A stretch of 64,000 nt of DNA from Sphingomonas sp. (GTDB lineage Bacteria > Pseudomonadota > Alphaproteobacteria > Sphingomonadales > Sphingomonadaceae). The stretch covers positions 310,001 through 374,000 of the forward strand of contig NZ_JAQZBC010000002.1 of NCBI RefSeq assembly GCF_029239295.1, given 5' to 3'. The translations under genes were made by a program, and so were the position numbers. The notes under the pieces were generated by a model. It saw only the letters and a program-made list of their open reading frames with translations, was not told the DNA's origin and ran no database searches. Shown here piece after piece: positions 23,240 to 31,694 of this stretch; the stretch's first letter is position 1; the number at the start of each line of letters is the position of its first letter.

Positions 23240-23256
23240 TCCCTCCCGCTCCGCCA
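23240..23256 (+). repeat. attR core
   Basis: TCCCTCCCGCTCCGCCA, identical to the last 17 bases of tRNA-Ser. It marks the right boundary; chromosomal sequence resumes after it. Confidence 0.92.
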
Positions 23257-23324
23257 TCTTTTCCGATCCATCCGACCGAGGCTGAGAAGCGCGCCGGGGC
23301 CGCGCGTTGGGCTCAGGCTGACGC

Positions 23325-24872
23325 CTAGCGTTCCACGATCAGGCCGCCGTCTGCCAGCATGTCGCGCAGGGTTCGTTTCAGGACCTTGCCTGAGGCGTTC
23401 TTGGGAAGTTCGGCGATGAAGGCGACCGCCTTGGGCTTCTTGTAGCTGGCGATGTGGTCGCGGCAGTGCTGGATCAGCGCATCCGCGTTGGTCGCCGCGC
23501 CGTCGCGGATGGCAATGATGGCGATTACGCTTTCGCCCCACACCGGATCGGCCATGCCGACGACCGCCGCCTCTAGCACCGCGGGGTGGCGGTAGAGCAC
23601 TTCTTCCACCTCGCGCGGATAGACGTTCTCGCCGCCGGTGACGATCATGTCCTTCTTGCGATCGACGATGGTGAGATAGCCGTCGGCATCCCAGCGGCCC
23701 ACATCGCCGGTATGGAACCAGCCGTCGGTGAACGCCTTCGCAGTGGCCTCGGGGTTGCGCCAATAGCCGGTGAGCACCTGATCGCCCTTCACCACGATCT
23801 CACCGTCCGAACCGGGCGGAACGTCGTTCATGCCCTCGTCCACCACGCGCACGCGGGCGAGAAGCATCTGGCGACCGACCGAGTTCAGGATCGGCAGCCC
23901 TTCATCGATCGCGCGATCATGCTCATCGGCGGTCAGGACCATGACGTTGCCGGCCAGTTCGGTCATGCCGAAGCCTGTGCCGAAGCGCACCTGCGGCCAT
24001 TTCTCCCGCGCGCGCAGCAGCACCGCGGCCGGCATCGCCGACGCGCCATAGCCGACGTTGCGCAGCGAGGAGAGATCATAGTCCGGCATCGAGGGGTGAT
24101 CGAGCAGCAGCGCGATCATCGTGGGCGCGGCGGCAGTGGAGGTGATCCGGTGGCGTTCGATGATCGCGAACAGCGTCTCCGGCACGAAACTAGGCAGGAT
24201 GGTCAGTTCCGCCGCGCGCAGATGGTTCACCACCATCCCGTAGCCTGCGACATGGTACATCGGGAAAGTGAGCAGATAGTGGGAATCGGGCTCCTTGTCC
24301 CAGCTCGCCAGGCTGTTGAATACCGCGGCCATCACATTGCGGTGGGTCAGCATCGCGCCCTTCGGCAGCCCGGTGGTACCCGAGGTATAAAGCAGCCAGG
24401 CGATCGAATCCTCGTCGGGCGCGGGCGGCGGCTCGGCAGCGCCATTGGCGAGAAAGGCGTCGAAGCCGGCCGCACCCTCCTGCGGCGGGCCAAGCACCAG
24501 CAGATGCGCCACCGAGGGGATCTGGTCGCGGATCGCCTGGATCGCGCCGAGATATCTGTCCTGAACGATCAGCACGCTGGGTGCGGCATCGTTGACGATC
24601 CAGGCAAGCTCCGCCGGTGCCAGGCGATAGTTGAGGAAGGTGAGCGTCATGCCCGCTCCGGGCACGCCGTAATAGCAGAGCGCATATTCCAGGCAGTTTT
24701 CCGCCAGGATCGCGATCCGGTCACCCGGCTGGGCGATGCCGAGCAGCGCGTTGCCGAGCCGCCAGCAATCGTCGCGCAGTTCGGCATAGGTGATCGCGCG
24801 TTCGTCGAGGCGAACAGCAATCCGGTCCGCCGCCCGGTGCGCCGCATGCACCGGTACCTCGCTCAGCAGCAT
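23325..24872 (-). CDS. Acyl-CoA synthetase / AMP-dependent ligase (ANL superfamily)
   Basis: This 515-aa adenylate-forming enzyme probably activates a fatty or aromatic acid to its CoA thioester. The P-loop reads L-L-Y-T-S-G-T-T-G-L-P-K-G (about residue 160). G-F-G-M-T-E-L is motif A5, H-T-G-D-V-G-R is A7, D-R-K-K-D-M-I-V-T-G-G-E-N-V-Y-P is A8, and the catalytic Lys is in N-A-S-G-K-V-L-K-R (A10). Length is normal. The substrate cannot be read; context with receptors and an acyl-CoA dehydrogenase suggests lipid or terpenoid acid catabolism. It is the first chromosomal gene right of the element. Confidence 0.9.
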   Translation of the reverse strand: MLLSEVPVHAAHRAADRIAVRLDERAITYAELRDDCWRLGNALLGIAQPGDRIAILAENCLEYALCYYGVPGAGMTLTFLNYRLAPAELAWIVNDAAPSVLIVQDRYLGAIQAIRDQIPSVAHLLVLGPPQEGAAGFDAFLANGAAEPPPAPDEDSIAWLLYTSGTTGLPKGAMLTHRNVMAAVFNSLASWDKEPDSHYLLTFPMYHVAGYGMVVNHLRAAELTILPSFVPETLFAIIERHRITSTAAAPTMIALLLDHPSMPDYDLSSLRNVGYGASAMPAAVLLRAREKWPQVRFGTGFGMTELAGNVMVLTADEHDRAIDEGLPILNSVGRQMLLARVRVVDEGMNDVPPGSDGEIVVKGDQVLTGYWRNPEATAKAFTDGWFHTGDVGRWDADGYLTIVDRKKDMIVTGGENVYPREVEEVLYRHPAVLEAAVVGMADPVWGESVIAIIAIRDGAATNADALIQHCRDHIASYKKPKAVAFIAELPKNASGKVLKRTLRDMLADGGLIVER

Positions 24873-25005
24873 TCATCCTCTCCTGTCTGTCGCAGGTAGA
24901 GGCTGACCTTATAGCAAGGGCGCCGTTCTACAACGGCGATGAGGAAGCCGTGTTCGCGAGCGCCATGGAACGATCAGGCCACGGCGTACGCGCCAAAAAT
25001 ATTTC

Positions 25006-25020
25006 TGCGAATGGTTTGCA
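25006..25020. promoter_or_regulatory. Imperfect dyad upstream of the TonB receptor gene
   Basis: TGCGAAT-G-GTTTGCA, a dyad with two mismatches, lies 66 bp before the start codon. It is loosely like alphaproteobacterial iron-regulator boxes. Weak evidence. Confidence 0.25.
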
Positions 25021-25086
25021 ATTGACCGTCGGCCACGCTAGCCGCGGCGCACCATGCAACTGCGAAGCAGTCTCATAAGGGGTTTC

Positions 25087-27288
25087 ATGTTCCGGACGTC
25101 CATGCTGTGCTCGGCTGCGCTGTGCACGCTTTCCCTCGCCGCTTTCTCGCCTGTTCACGCGCAGAACCAGCCACAGATTCCGGCGCAGTCTGGGACGAGC
25201 GATACATCGGAGAGGATGGAACAAGCCGACGCTCGCGCCGGTGCTCAGGATGCCCCTGCTGCTGACGCACCGGGTGGCGACATCGTCGTGACCGCCGCCG
25301 GCTATGAACAGCGTATCGTCGAGGCGCCGGCCAGCATCAGCGTGCTGAGCCGCGCCAACCTGGAGGAGAAAAGGTTCGGCAGCCTGGCGGAAGCGCTGGG
25401 TGATGTGCAGGGGATCGATGTGGGTGGCGAGGCCGGGAAGACCGGCGGCCTCAACATTTCGATCCGCGGCATGCCGAGCGACTATACGCTGGTCCTGATC
25501 GACGGCCGTCGGCAGAACCCCCCGGGCGGCGTCACCCCCAATGGTTTCGGCGAGACGGCCACCAGCTTCCTGCCGCCCTATTCCGCGATCGACCGGATCG
25601 AGGTGGTCCGCGGCCCGATGTCGACCCTGTACGGATCGGACGCCATGGGCGGCGTGGTGAACATCATCACGCGCAAGGTCGGCAATCGCTGGGTCGGCAC
25701 CGCGACCGCGGAAAGCACGGTCCAGTTCGACGAGCGGTTCGGCAACATCCAGTCGGTCAATGCCTTTGCCCAGGGGCCGGTGATCCGCAACCTGCTGGGC
25801 CTGACGCTGCGTGGCAGCGTGTTCCATCGCGAGGGCGCGGACATCCCGATCCCCGGCGATCCGGCGCTGACGCTGGGACGCAACCCGGTGCGGTCGGATA
25901 TCTACACCTATGGCGGTCGCCTGTCGCTGACCCCGCATGCCGACCATGACCTGTGGCTGGAGTTCGACCGCAACGAACAGCGCTATGACAATAGCGAAGG
26001 GCGGCTCGGCACGCTGGGCTCCGGCGGTTACGCGCCCGAGCAGCGGTTCAACCGATCGAACTATGTGCTGGCCCATAGCTGGCGCAGCCCGATCGGAACA
26101 CTGGACACGACGCTGACCCGCAACGAGACGGAGACGATCGGCCGCCTTATCCCCAACGGCACGCCCGGCCAGGTGCCGGGCAGCCCGCGTGACCTTCAGG
26201 CGCGCAACGACATCATCGATTCACGGCTGGCCGGGAAGGAGGGCCCACTGGCGTTCACCGTGGGCGGCCAATATTGGCACGCTCGGATGATCGAGGGCGT
26301 GGCACCCGAGCCGTTCACCTTCACCCAATGGGCCGGCTTCGCCGAAGCGACGTTGACCGTGGTCGATGGGCTGAACGTCACCGGCGGGGTGCGTTATGAC
26401 AACCATTCCACCTTTGGCGATAAATGGTCGCCGCGCGCCTATGCGGTGTGGAACGTGTCCGACGCATTCACGCTGAAGGGCGGGGTCAGCCGCGGCTTCA
26501 AGACGCCGCGTGTCGAGCAGATCGCCGAAGGGATTATCGGGTTCGGTGGACAGGGCCGCATCCCGTTGCTCGGCACCCCCAGCCTGACGCCGGAGACCAC
26601 GACGACCTATGAAGCCGGCGTTTATTTCGACAATGGCGGGCTGTTCAGCGGCAACATTACCCTGTTCAACAATGACTTCGACGACAAGATCGCGGCCGGG
26701 CCCGGTATTCCCAATTGCCGTTTCGCGGGCAATCCGAACCGCCCCGGGTGCCTGGACGTCGGCAATTTCCCGGCGGTCGACCTGTTCAGCCAGTCGATCA
26801 ACATCGACAAGGCGCGCACGCGCGGAATCGAGGCCGCCGGGCGCGTCGCGTTCACCCCCGCGCTCTCGCTGACCGCCAATTACACCTATACCGAAACCGA
26901 GCAGCTGAGCGGCGCGGAAGCCGGGCTGCCGCTGATCGGCATTCCCAAGCATATGGTGAACGCCAATCTGCGCTGGCGCCTGACCGAAAAAGCGACGGTG
27001 TGGACTCGCGCGGAAATCCGGTCGAGCCGGTATCGCGGCAATACCGATCAGCAGCGGGAACTGGGCGACTTTCGCGGCTATGAACTGTTCCACATCGGCG
27101 GATCATATCAGGTGACCCCTGCCCTGCGCCTGTCGGCGACCATGTGGAACATCCTGGACACCGATTACGCGGTGTACGAGCCCTATCGCAGTGGTACCGC
27201 GGCGGCGCCGGTCACCGTGTTTGCCCCCGCCTATTCGATCAACCAGGAAGGCCGGCGCCTGTTGATTTCCGCAAACGTCGACTTCTGA
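25087..27288 (+). CDS. TonB-dependent receptor, FepA/CirA-like
   Basis: This 733-aa outer-membrane transporter has a signal peptide ending F-S-P-V-H-A-Q. A periplasmic linker is followed by G-G-D-I-V-V-T-A-A-G-Y (TonB box region), then the plug domain with L-I-D-G-R-R-Q-N-P-P-G-G, I-E-V-V-R-G-P-M-S-T-L-Y-G-S-D-A-M-G-G-V-V-N-I-I-T-R, and a C-terminal 22-strand barrel ending ...I-S-A-N-V-D-F with terminal Phe. The plug is of the ferric-siderophore/colicin receptor kind. The start is ATG 25087 with AAGGGG upstream; an ATG 33 bases earlier would add residues before the signal. Iron-siderophore uptake is the likely role, but the ligand is unknown. Confidence 0.9.
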   Translation: MFRTSMLCSAALCTLSLAAFSPVHAQNQPQIPAQSGTSDTSERMEQADARAGAQDAPAADAPGGDIVVTAAGYEQRIVEAPASISVLSRANLEEKRFGSLAEALGDVQGIDVGGEAGKTGGLNISIRGMPSDYTLVLIDGRRQNPPGGVTPNGFGETATSFLPPYSAIDRIEVVRGPMSTLYGSDAMGGVVNIITRKVGNRWVGTATAESTVQFDERFGNIQSVNAFAQGPVIRNLLGLTLRGSVFHREGADIPIPGDPALTLGRNPVRSDIYTYGGRLSLTPHADHDLWLEFDRNEQRYDNSEGRLGTLGSGGYAPEQRFNRSNYVLAHSWRSPIGTLDTTLTRNETETIGRLIPNGTPGQVPGSPRDLQARNDIIDSRLAGKEGPLAFTVGGQYWHARMIEGVAPEPFTFTQWAGFAEATLTVVDGLNVTGGVRYDNHSTFGDKWSPRAYAVWNVSDAFTLKGGVSRGFKTPRVEQIAEGIIGFGGQGRIPLLGTPSLTPETTTTYEAGVYFDNGGLFSGNITLFNNDFDDKIAAGPGIPNCRFAGNPNRPGCLDVGNFPAVDLFSQSINIDKARTRGIEAAGRVAFTPALSLTANYTYTETEQLSGAEAGLPLIGIPKHMVNANLRWRLTEKATVWTRAEIRSSRYRGNTDQQRELGDFRGYELFHIGGSYQVTPALRLSATMWNILDTDYAVYEPYRSGTAAAPVTVFAPAYSINQEGRRLLISANVDF

Positions 27289-27357
27289 CGGTGCGGCACG
27301 ACCCGCCTCACTTGCGTCAGCAATGCGTGAGGGGGCAGAGCCGATCAACGGGGCCGG

Positions 27358-28305
27358 TCATCGCGGTCGGTGCGCGCGGATACAGGATAGGACGCTGGCG
27401 GTTACCAGCAGCGCGGCGGCGATCTCCAGCCCCGTCGGCCAGCGCTGTTCCCACAGGAAACCGTACAGCAGCGCAAACAGGGTTTCGAAAAGGATCATCT
27501 GCCCGACCATCGTGAGCGGCAGGAGCCGGCTCATCTTGTTCCACAGCGCATTGCCCACGATGGAGGCCGCCACCGCGACGCCGATCGAGACGGCAGCAAA
27601 TTGCCACCATGCGTCAATCGTGTGCGCGATTGCGGTGCCGGTGAGCGCGAGGGGCAGGAGAAAGAGCGCCTGCGCCCCGGTGGCGAGGCCGATCAGCAGG
27701 TTCCAGTCATGCACTGAAATGCCGGGCCGCCTGGCAAGAGCGCGCGCATTGCCGACGGCGTAGATCGTCCAGCACAACAGGGCGCCAACCGCGCAGGCCA
27801 CCCCGATCAGGCCGTGCGTACCGAGGAACGCCGTCGAAGGATCGAGCTCCTGCGAGCCGATCGCCACGGCTGCGCCCGCGCCCAGCAGCAGCGAGGCCAA
27901 AAGCCGGCGCAAGGGAACCGCGTCATGATCCCGGCTACCCACGATCGTCACCGCGACGGGCAGGAACCCGATGACCAGCGAGGTCAGCGGGATGCCGGCA
28001 CGCTGCACGGCGGACGACAGCAGGATATAGTAAAGCGTGTTTCCTGCGAGCGCGAGCCAGGCGAGCGCAAACCAGTCCCGGCGGCCGAGCGTGGCCCGAA
28101 GCCGGCGCCATTGCGGCACGATCAACGCCGCAGCGATCGCGCCATAGGCAAGGTAGCGCCCCACCGTGAGTTGAAGCGGGGTGAATTCGCCCACCAGCGC
28201 CGGCGCCAGAAAGACCAGGCCCCATAAGGCGCCCGCGGCGGCGCCGCACGCAACGCCGCGCGCAGTGGCGTTGCCGGGCGGCCGAGCGATGACGGATGCT
28301 GACAC
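27358..28305 (-). CDS. EamA/DMT family transporter
   Basis: This 315-aa inner-membrane protein has ten predicted transmembrane helices in two EamA repeats (A-A-G-A-L-W-G-L-V-F and C-A-V-G-A-L-L-C-W-T-I-Y). The drug/metabolite transporter superfamily exports amino acids, drugs or metabolites. I choose the GTG at 28305, 5 bases after AAGGGG plus spacer, rather than the upstream ATG at 28386, which adds an unlike N-terminus. An Lrp-type regulator gene is divergent just upstream, a pairing typical of amino-acid exporters controlled by their substrate. Confidence 0.85.
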   Translation of the reverse strand: MSASVIARPPGNATARGVACGAAAGALWGLVFLAPALVGEFTPLQLTVGRYLAYGAIAAALIVPQWRRLRATLGRRDWFALAWLALAGNTLYYILLSSAVQRAGIPLTSLVIGFLPVAVTIVGSRDHDAVPLRRLLASLLLGAGAAVAIGSQELDPSTAFLGTHGLIGVACAVGALLCWTIYAVGNARALARRPGISVHDWNLLIGLATGAQALFLLPLALTGTAIAHTIDAWWQFAAVSIGVAVAASIVGNALWNKMSRLLPLTMVGQMILFETLFALLYGFLWEQRWPTGLEIAAALLVTASVLSCIRAHRPR

Positions 28306-28396
28306 GAGTGGCCCCTTGCTAACCGCGCAACGATAGCGCGCCACTGGCGAGTGAAGCGCGCTTGCTACGGCAGGAAAATGCAACAATCACTCACCC

Positions 28397-28912
28397 ATGG
28401 CTCGCCCTTCCTCCCGCCGACCCGCCGGCCGCCCCCCTTCGTCGCGCCGGCCGATGCCCGACCAATTCGATCGCGCCATCCTTCGCGTGATCCAGCGTGA
28501 CAACAAGACGCCGCAGCGGGCGATTGCGGAAGCGGTCAACCTATCGGCCGCGGCGGTTCAGCGGCGCGTGGCAGCGATGGAGGCAGCCGGCATCATCGCC
28601 GCCAACGTGGCGGTGGTCGATACGGCGGCAGTGGGGCTGGCGATCACATCGATCGTCGAAGTCCACCTGACCGATGAGCGGGCAGCCACGGTCGATGCGG
28701 CAAAGGCGCTGTTCCGTGCCGATGCCGATGTGCAGCAATGCTATTATGTGACCGGCGGGATCAGCTTCGTCCTCGTGATCGTCTCACGCGACATGGTTGC
28801 CTATGAAGCAACGACACGGCGGCTCTTCGCGCACAATCCCTCGGTTGCCACCTTTCGCAGCCTCATAGCGCTGGACCGCGTAAAGTTCGGCAGCGAAGTG
28901 CCGATCCCCTAG
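28397..28912 (+). CDS. Lrp/AsnC family transcriptional regulator
   Basis: This 171-aa regulator has a Ser/Arg/Pro-rich N-terminal extension of about 20 residues. An HTH follows (F-D-R-A-I-L-R-V-I-Q-R-D-N-K-T-P-Q-R-A-I, then L-S-A-A-A-V-Q-R-R-V-A-A-M-E), with a RAM ligand-binding domain (C-Y-Y-V-T-G-G-I-S-F-V-L-V-I). It is divergent from the EamA exporter with a 91-bp gap, so it likely controls it in response to an amino acid. Confidence 0.9.
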   Translation: MARPSSRRPAGRPPSSRRPMPDQFDRAILRVIQRDNKTPQRAIAEAVNLSAAAVQRRVAAMEAAGIIAANVAVVDTAAVGLAITSIVEVHLTDERAATVDAAKALFRADADVQQCYYVTGGISFVLVIVSRDMVAYEATTRRLFAHNPSVATFRSLIALDRVKFGSEVPIP

Positions 28913-29160
28913 CCGTTCGGCGCAAGGCCCACAGCGCCGGACGGACGGCACTCGCAGCTCAACTTTTGCCGAAGCAACAGGAAGGATCCACCGCGTTCGC
29001 CGAAGGATCTTCGTTTTATCGCGCGTTAAAGATGCAACAATTCTGTCATCGGGCAGGAGAAACGGAACACTTTCGGTCGCGCCGACGCTAATCTTGGCAG
29101 GAAGGTTACGGAAGCAAGCACCAACGGGTGCATCGGCGCAACCAGATGGGGGAACAATCG

Positions 29161-31653
29161 ATGATGGGACGTGATGGTGCCGCCCGGCGCCAGGCCGGTT
29201 TGCGCGCTCTTCTGCTCGGTAGTGTCATGGCGATCACGCCTTCGCTGGCCTCTGCCCAGGCCTCACCCCCGGAGCAAACCGAGGCCAGTTCCACGAGTGC
29301 GATTGATCCTGCGCCTGTCGCAGGTGCGGACGGCGAGATTGTCGTCACCGCGCTTCGCCGCAACACCCGCATCCAGGACACCCCGATCGCGATTTCGGCG
29401 ACCTCGGGCGCGACGCTGGCCGCGTCGGGCACCACCAGCTTCACCGAACTGACCCGCACCGCACCGTCGCTGCGTATCGTCGACAGCGGCCCGGGCAGCC
29501 GCCGCGTGCTGATCCGCGGCATTACCTCCGCCGGCGAGCCGACGGTCGGCGTCTATTATGACGAAACCCCTGTTTCGGGATCGGTCGGCACGACATCGGA
29601 TTCGGGCGGCAGCACCCCCGATTTCCGCCTGTTCGACGTTGAGCGAGCGGAGGTTCTGCGCGGGCCGCAGGGCACGTTGTTTGGATCGGGATCGATGGGC
29701 GGCACGCTGCGCATCATCTTTGAAAAGCCCAAGGCGGACCGGCTCGAGGCGGCGTTCAGCGGCAACATGACCGCGGTGGAAGGCGGCGGCCCCGGCTTCT
29801 CGCTTGACGGGATGATCAACCTGCCGATCATCGAGGACAAGATCGCGCTGCGGATCGTGGGCAATTACAACAAATTCGCCGGATACGTCGACAACATCAT
29901 CCTGACCGACGATCCCAATGCCGGCAACGTTGTCGATACCAGCCCTGACCCGCGCTACCTACGCAACGTCAAGAACATCAACGATGGCGAAAGCTATGGC
30001 GGGCGGGCAATGCTGCGCATCACCCCGACCGAAGACCTGACGATCGACCTGTCTGCAACCTATGAGCATGTCGATGCGCCGATCCCGCTGTGGCGGCCTG
30101 ATTTCTCGCGCGCGAACGGCCTCGATTTCGCGAGCAACATGCACGCGGACAATATCAACGAGGACAGCAACCGCATCTTCAGCGGCACCATCCGCTACGA
30201 TTTCGACGCGTTCAGCGTGATCGGCACGACCAGCTATTTCGATCGCGACTTCACTCGTACCTATGACGTCAGCGACACGTTCAACGGACGCGTTGGCACG
30301 GTGCAGAATGCCGAAGGGCGGTTCGTCAACGTGCTGAATTCCGCCGGCACGCGCGAGGGTTGCCGCCGGTACCAACTGGGCATCACCTCGGCGGCGAACA
30401 CCACGCAATGCAGCGCCGACCAGCTGACCGGCTATTTCAACGCCACGGTACCGCTGCAGACATCGGCGCTGTACCAGCCGCAGAAGCTGAACAATTGGGT
30501 GCACGAGCTTCGCCTGAGTTCCACCAGCGACAGCCCGTTCCAGTGGACGATCGGCGGTTTCCTGGAGAACCGCGACACCGAAGTGCGATCGCTGCTGCTG
30601 ATCGCCAGCCCGGAAACCGGCGCGGTGTACAGCCCGTCGACACCGGGTGCGATCGCCTATGATCGCACGATCAACGACGAGCTACGGCAGAAGGCGGCCT
30701 ATGTCGAACTCAGCTACAAGCTCGCAGACCAGCTGACGCTGACCGCCGGCGCGCGATATTTCAATTTCGAGCGCAAGGTTGGCGGGCGGATCGACGTCGG
30801 GCAGATCCACTACAGCTCGCGCGTGACGCCCTATACCGAGGCGAATTACGAAGAAGACGGACTGATCTACAAGTTCAACGTGTCGTGGCAGCCGACCACG
30901 CGCCTGTTGTTCTACGCGCAGGCGGCGCAGGGCTTCCGCCCGGGCGGCGTGAACCAAGTGATCGGCCTTCCCGCCGAGCGCGCGGCCTACACCTCCGACA
31001 GCCTGTGGAACTACGAGATCGGCGCGAAGACGACGCTGGCGCGCGGCGTGTACCTGAACCTCGCCGGCTATCGCATCGACTGGGACAATCTGCAGGTATC
31101 GGCGCGGACCGCGGGGACCGGCTCGGTATTCGGCCTTATATCCAACGCTGGCGCGGCGCGGGTGTGGGGTGCCGAGGCCGAGCTGTCGGCCAATTTGCTG
31201 CCCGGCCTCTCGTTCAACGGCGCGGTCGGCTACACCGATGCCAAACTGTCGGAGGATCAGGTCAGCGATTTCGTGGTGGCCACCGGCCGCCGCGGCGATC
31301 GCATTCCCAACGTGCCACGAATCTCCGCCTCCGCCTCGCTCGATTACAAGCGCCCGGTGTCGGACACGCTGACCGCGACTGCGCGGATCGACGCCAGTCA
31401 CGTCGGATCGTTCTACAGCATGCTCAGCCCGGCGGACATATACCGTCGCAAGATCCCCGCTTATGAACTGGTCAACCTGCGCTTCGGCATCGAGGGCGTG
31501 GACAGTGACTGGGGGGTATATCTGTTCGCCAACAACCTGCTGAACGACACTGCCATCAACCAGATGAGCGCAAGCGCCAACAGCGGCGGCATCACCAACG
31601 CCGTCAGCATCGCGCCGCGCACCTACGGGCTCAATCTGATGCGGCGGTTCTGA
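29161..31653 (+). CDS. TonB-dependent receptor (sphingomonad iron-complex/oligomer type)
   Basis: A receptor of about 830 aa has a signal peptide ending S-L-A-S-A-Q-A. The TonB box region is G-E-I-V-V-T-A-L-R-R. The plug has V-L-I-R-G-I, V-G-V-Y-Y-D-E-T-P-V, V-E-R-A-E-V-L-R-G-P-Q-G-T-L-F-G, and a long barrel ends Y-G-L-N-L-M-R-R-F. ATG 29161 has GGGGGA seven bases upstream; ATG 29146 and 29128 lack a site. This class is expanded in sphingomonads for uptake of oligomers and complex organics. It is followed 41 bp later by a secreted amidohydrolase, so ligand and hydrolase substrate may coincide. Confidence 0.9.
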   Translation: MMGRDGAARRQAGLRALLLGSVMAITPSLASAQASPPEQTEASSTSAIDPAPVAGADGEIVVTALRRNTRIQDTPIAISATSGATLAASGTTSFTELTRTAPSLRIVDSGPGSRRVLIRGITSAGEPTVGVYYDETPVSGSVGTTSDSGGSTPDFRLFDVERAEVLRGPQGTLFGSGSMGGTLRIIFEKPKADRLEAAFSGNMTAVEGGGPGFSLDGMINLPIIEDKIALRIVGNYNKFAGYVDNIILTDDPNAGNVVDTSPDPRYLRNVKNINDGESYGGRAMLRITPTEDLTIDLSATYEHVDAPIPLWRPDFSRANGLDFASNMHADNINEDSNRIFSGTIRYDFDAFSVIGTTSYFDRDFTRTYDVSDTFNGRVGTVQNAEGRFVNVLNSAGTREGCRRYQLGITSAANTTQCSADQLTGYFNATVPLQTSALYQPQKLNNWVHELRLSSTSDSPFQWTIGGFLENRDTEVRSLLLIASPETGAVYSPSTPGAIAYDRTINDELRQKAAYVELSYKLADQLTLTAGARYFNFERKVGGRIDVGQIHYSSRVTPYTEANYEEDGLIYKFNVSWQPTTRLLFYAQAAQGFRPGGVNQVIGLPAERAAYTSDSLWNYEIGAKTTLARGVYLNLAGYRIDWDNLQVSARTAGTGSVFGLISNAGAARVWGAEAELSANLLPGLSFNGAVGYTDAKLSEDQVSDFVVATGRRGDRIPNVPRISASASLDYKRPVSDTLTATARIDASHVGSFYSMLSPADIYRRKIPAYELVNLRFGIEGVDSDWGVYLFANNLLNDTAINQMSASANSGGITNAVSIAPRTYGLNLMRRF

Positions 31654-31694
31654 TCCGCCGCGTCATGCCCCTGCCCATCTTTCAAGGATCGACC

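Larger units (their letters stand above)
12507..23256. mobile_element. Integrated phage-satellite-like element at tRNA-Ser with reverse transcriptase cargo
   Basis: The element is bounded by a perfect 17-bp direct repeat of the tRNA 3' end (12507-12523 and 23240-23256). The integrase gene adjoins attL. It encodes an integrase, an AlpA-like regulator, a primase-helicase, an HNH nuclease, a small-terminase-like protein, many small ORFs and an HK97-fold capsid protein, plus an RT on the opposite strand at attR. There is no portal, large terminase, protease, tail or lysis gene. Its size (10.7 kb) and gene set resemble P4/PICI-type satellites that use a helper phage. A deleted prophage is the alternative. 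The RT segment has visibly lower GC than the rest. Confidence 0.88.

Noticed and set aside
12507..23256. Complete temperate prophage
   Set aside because: No portal, large terminase, tail, holin, endolysin or repressor-cro pair is readable; size is far below a phage genome.
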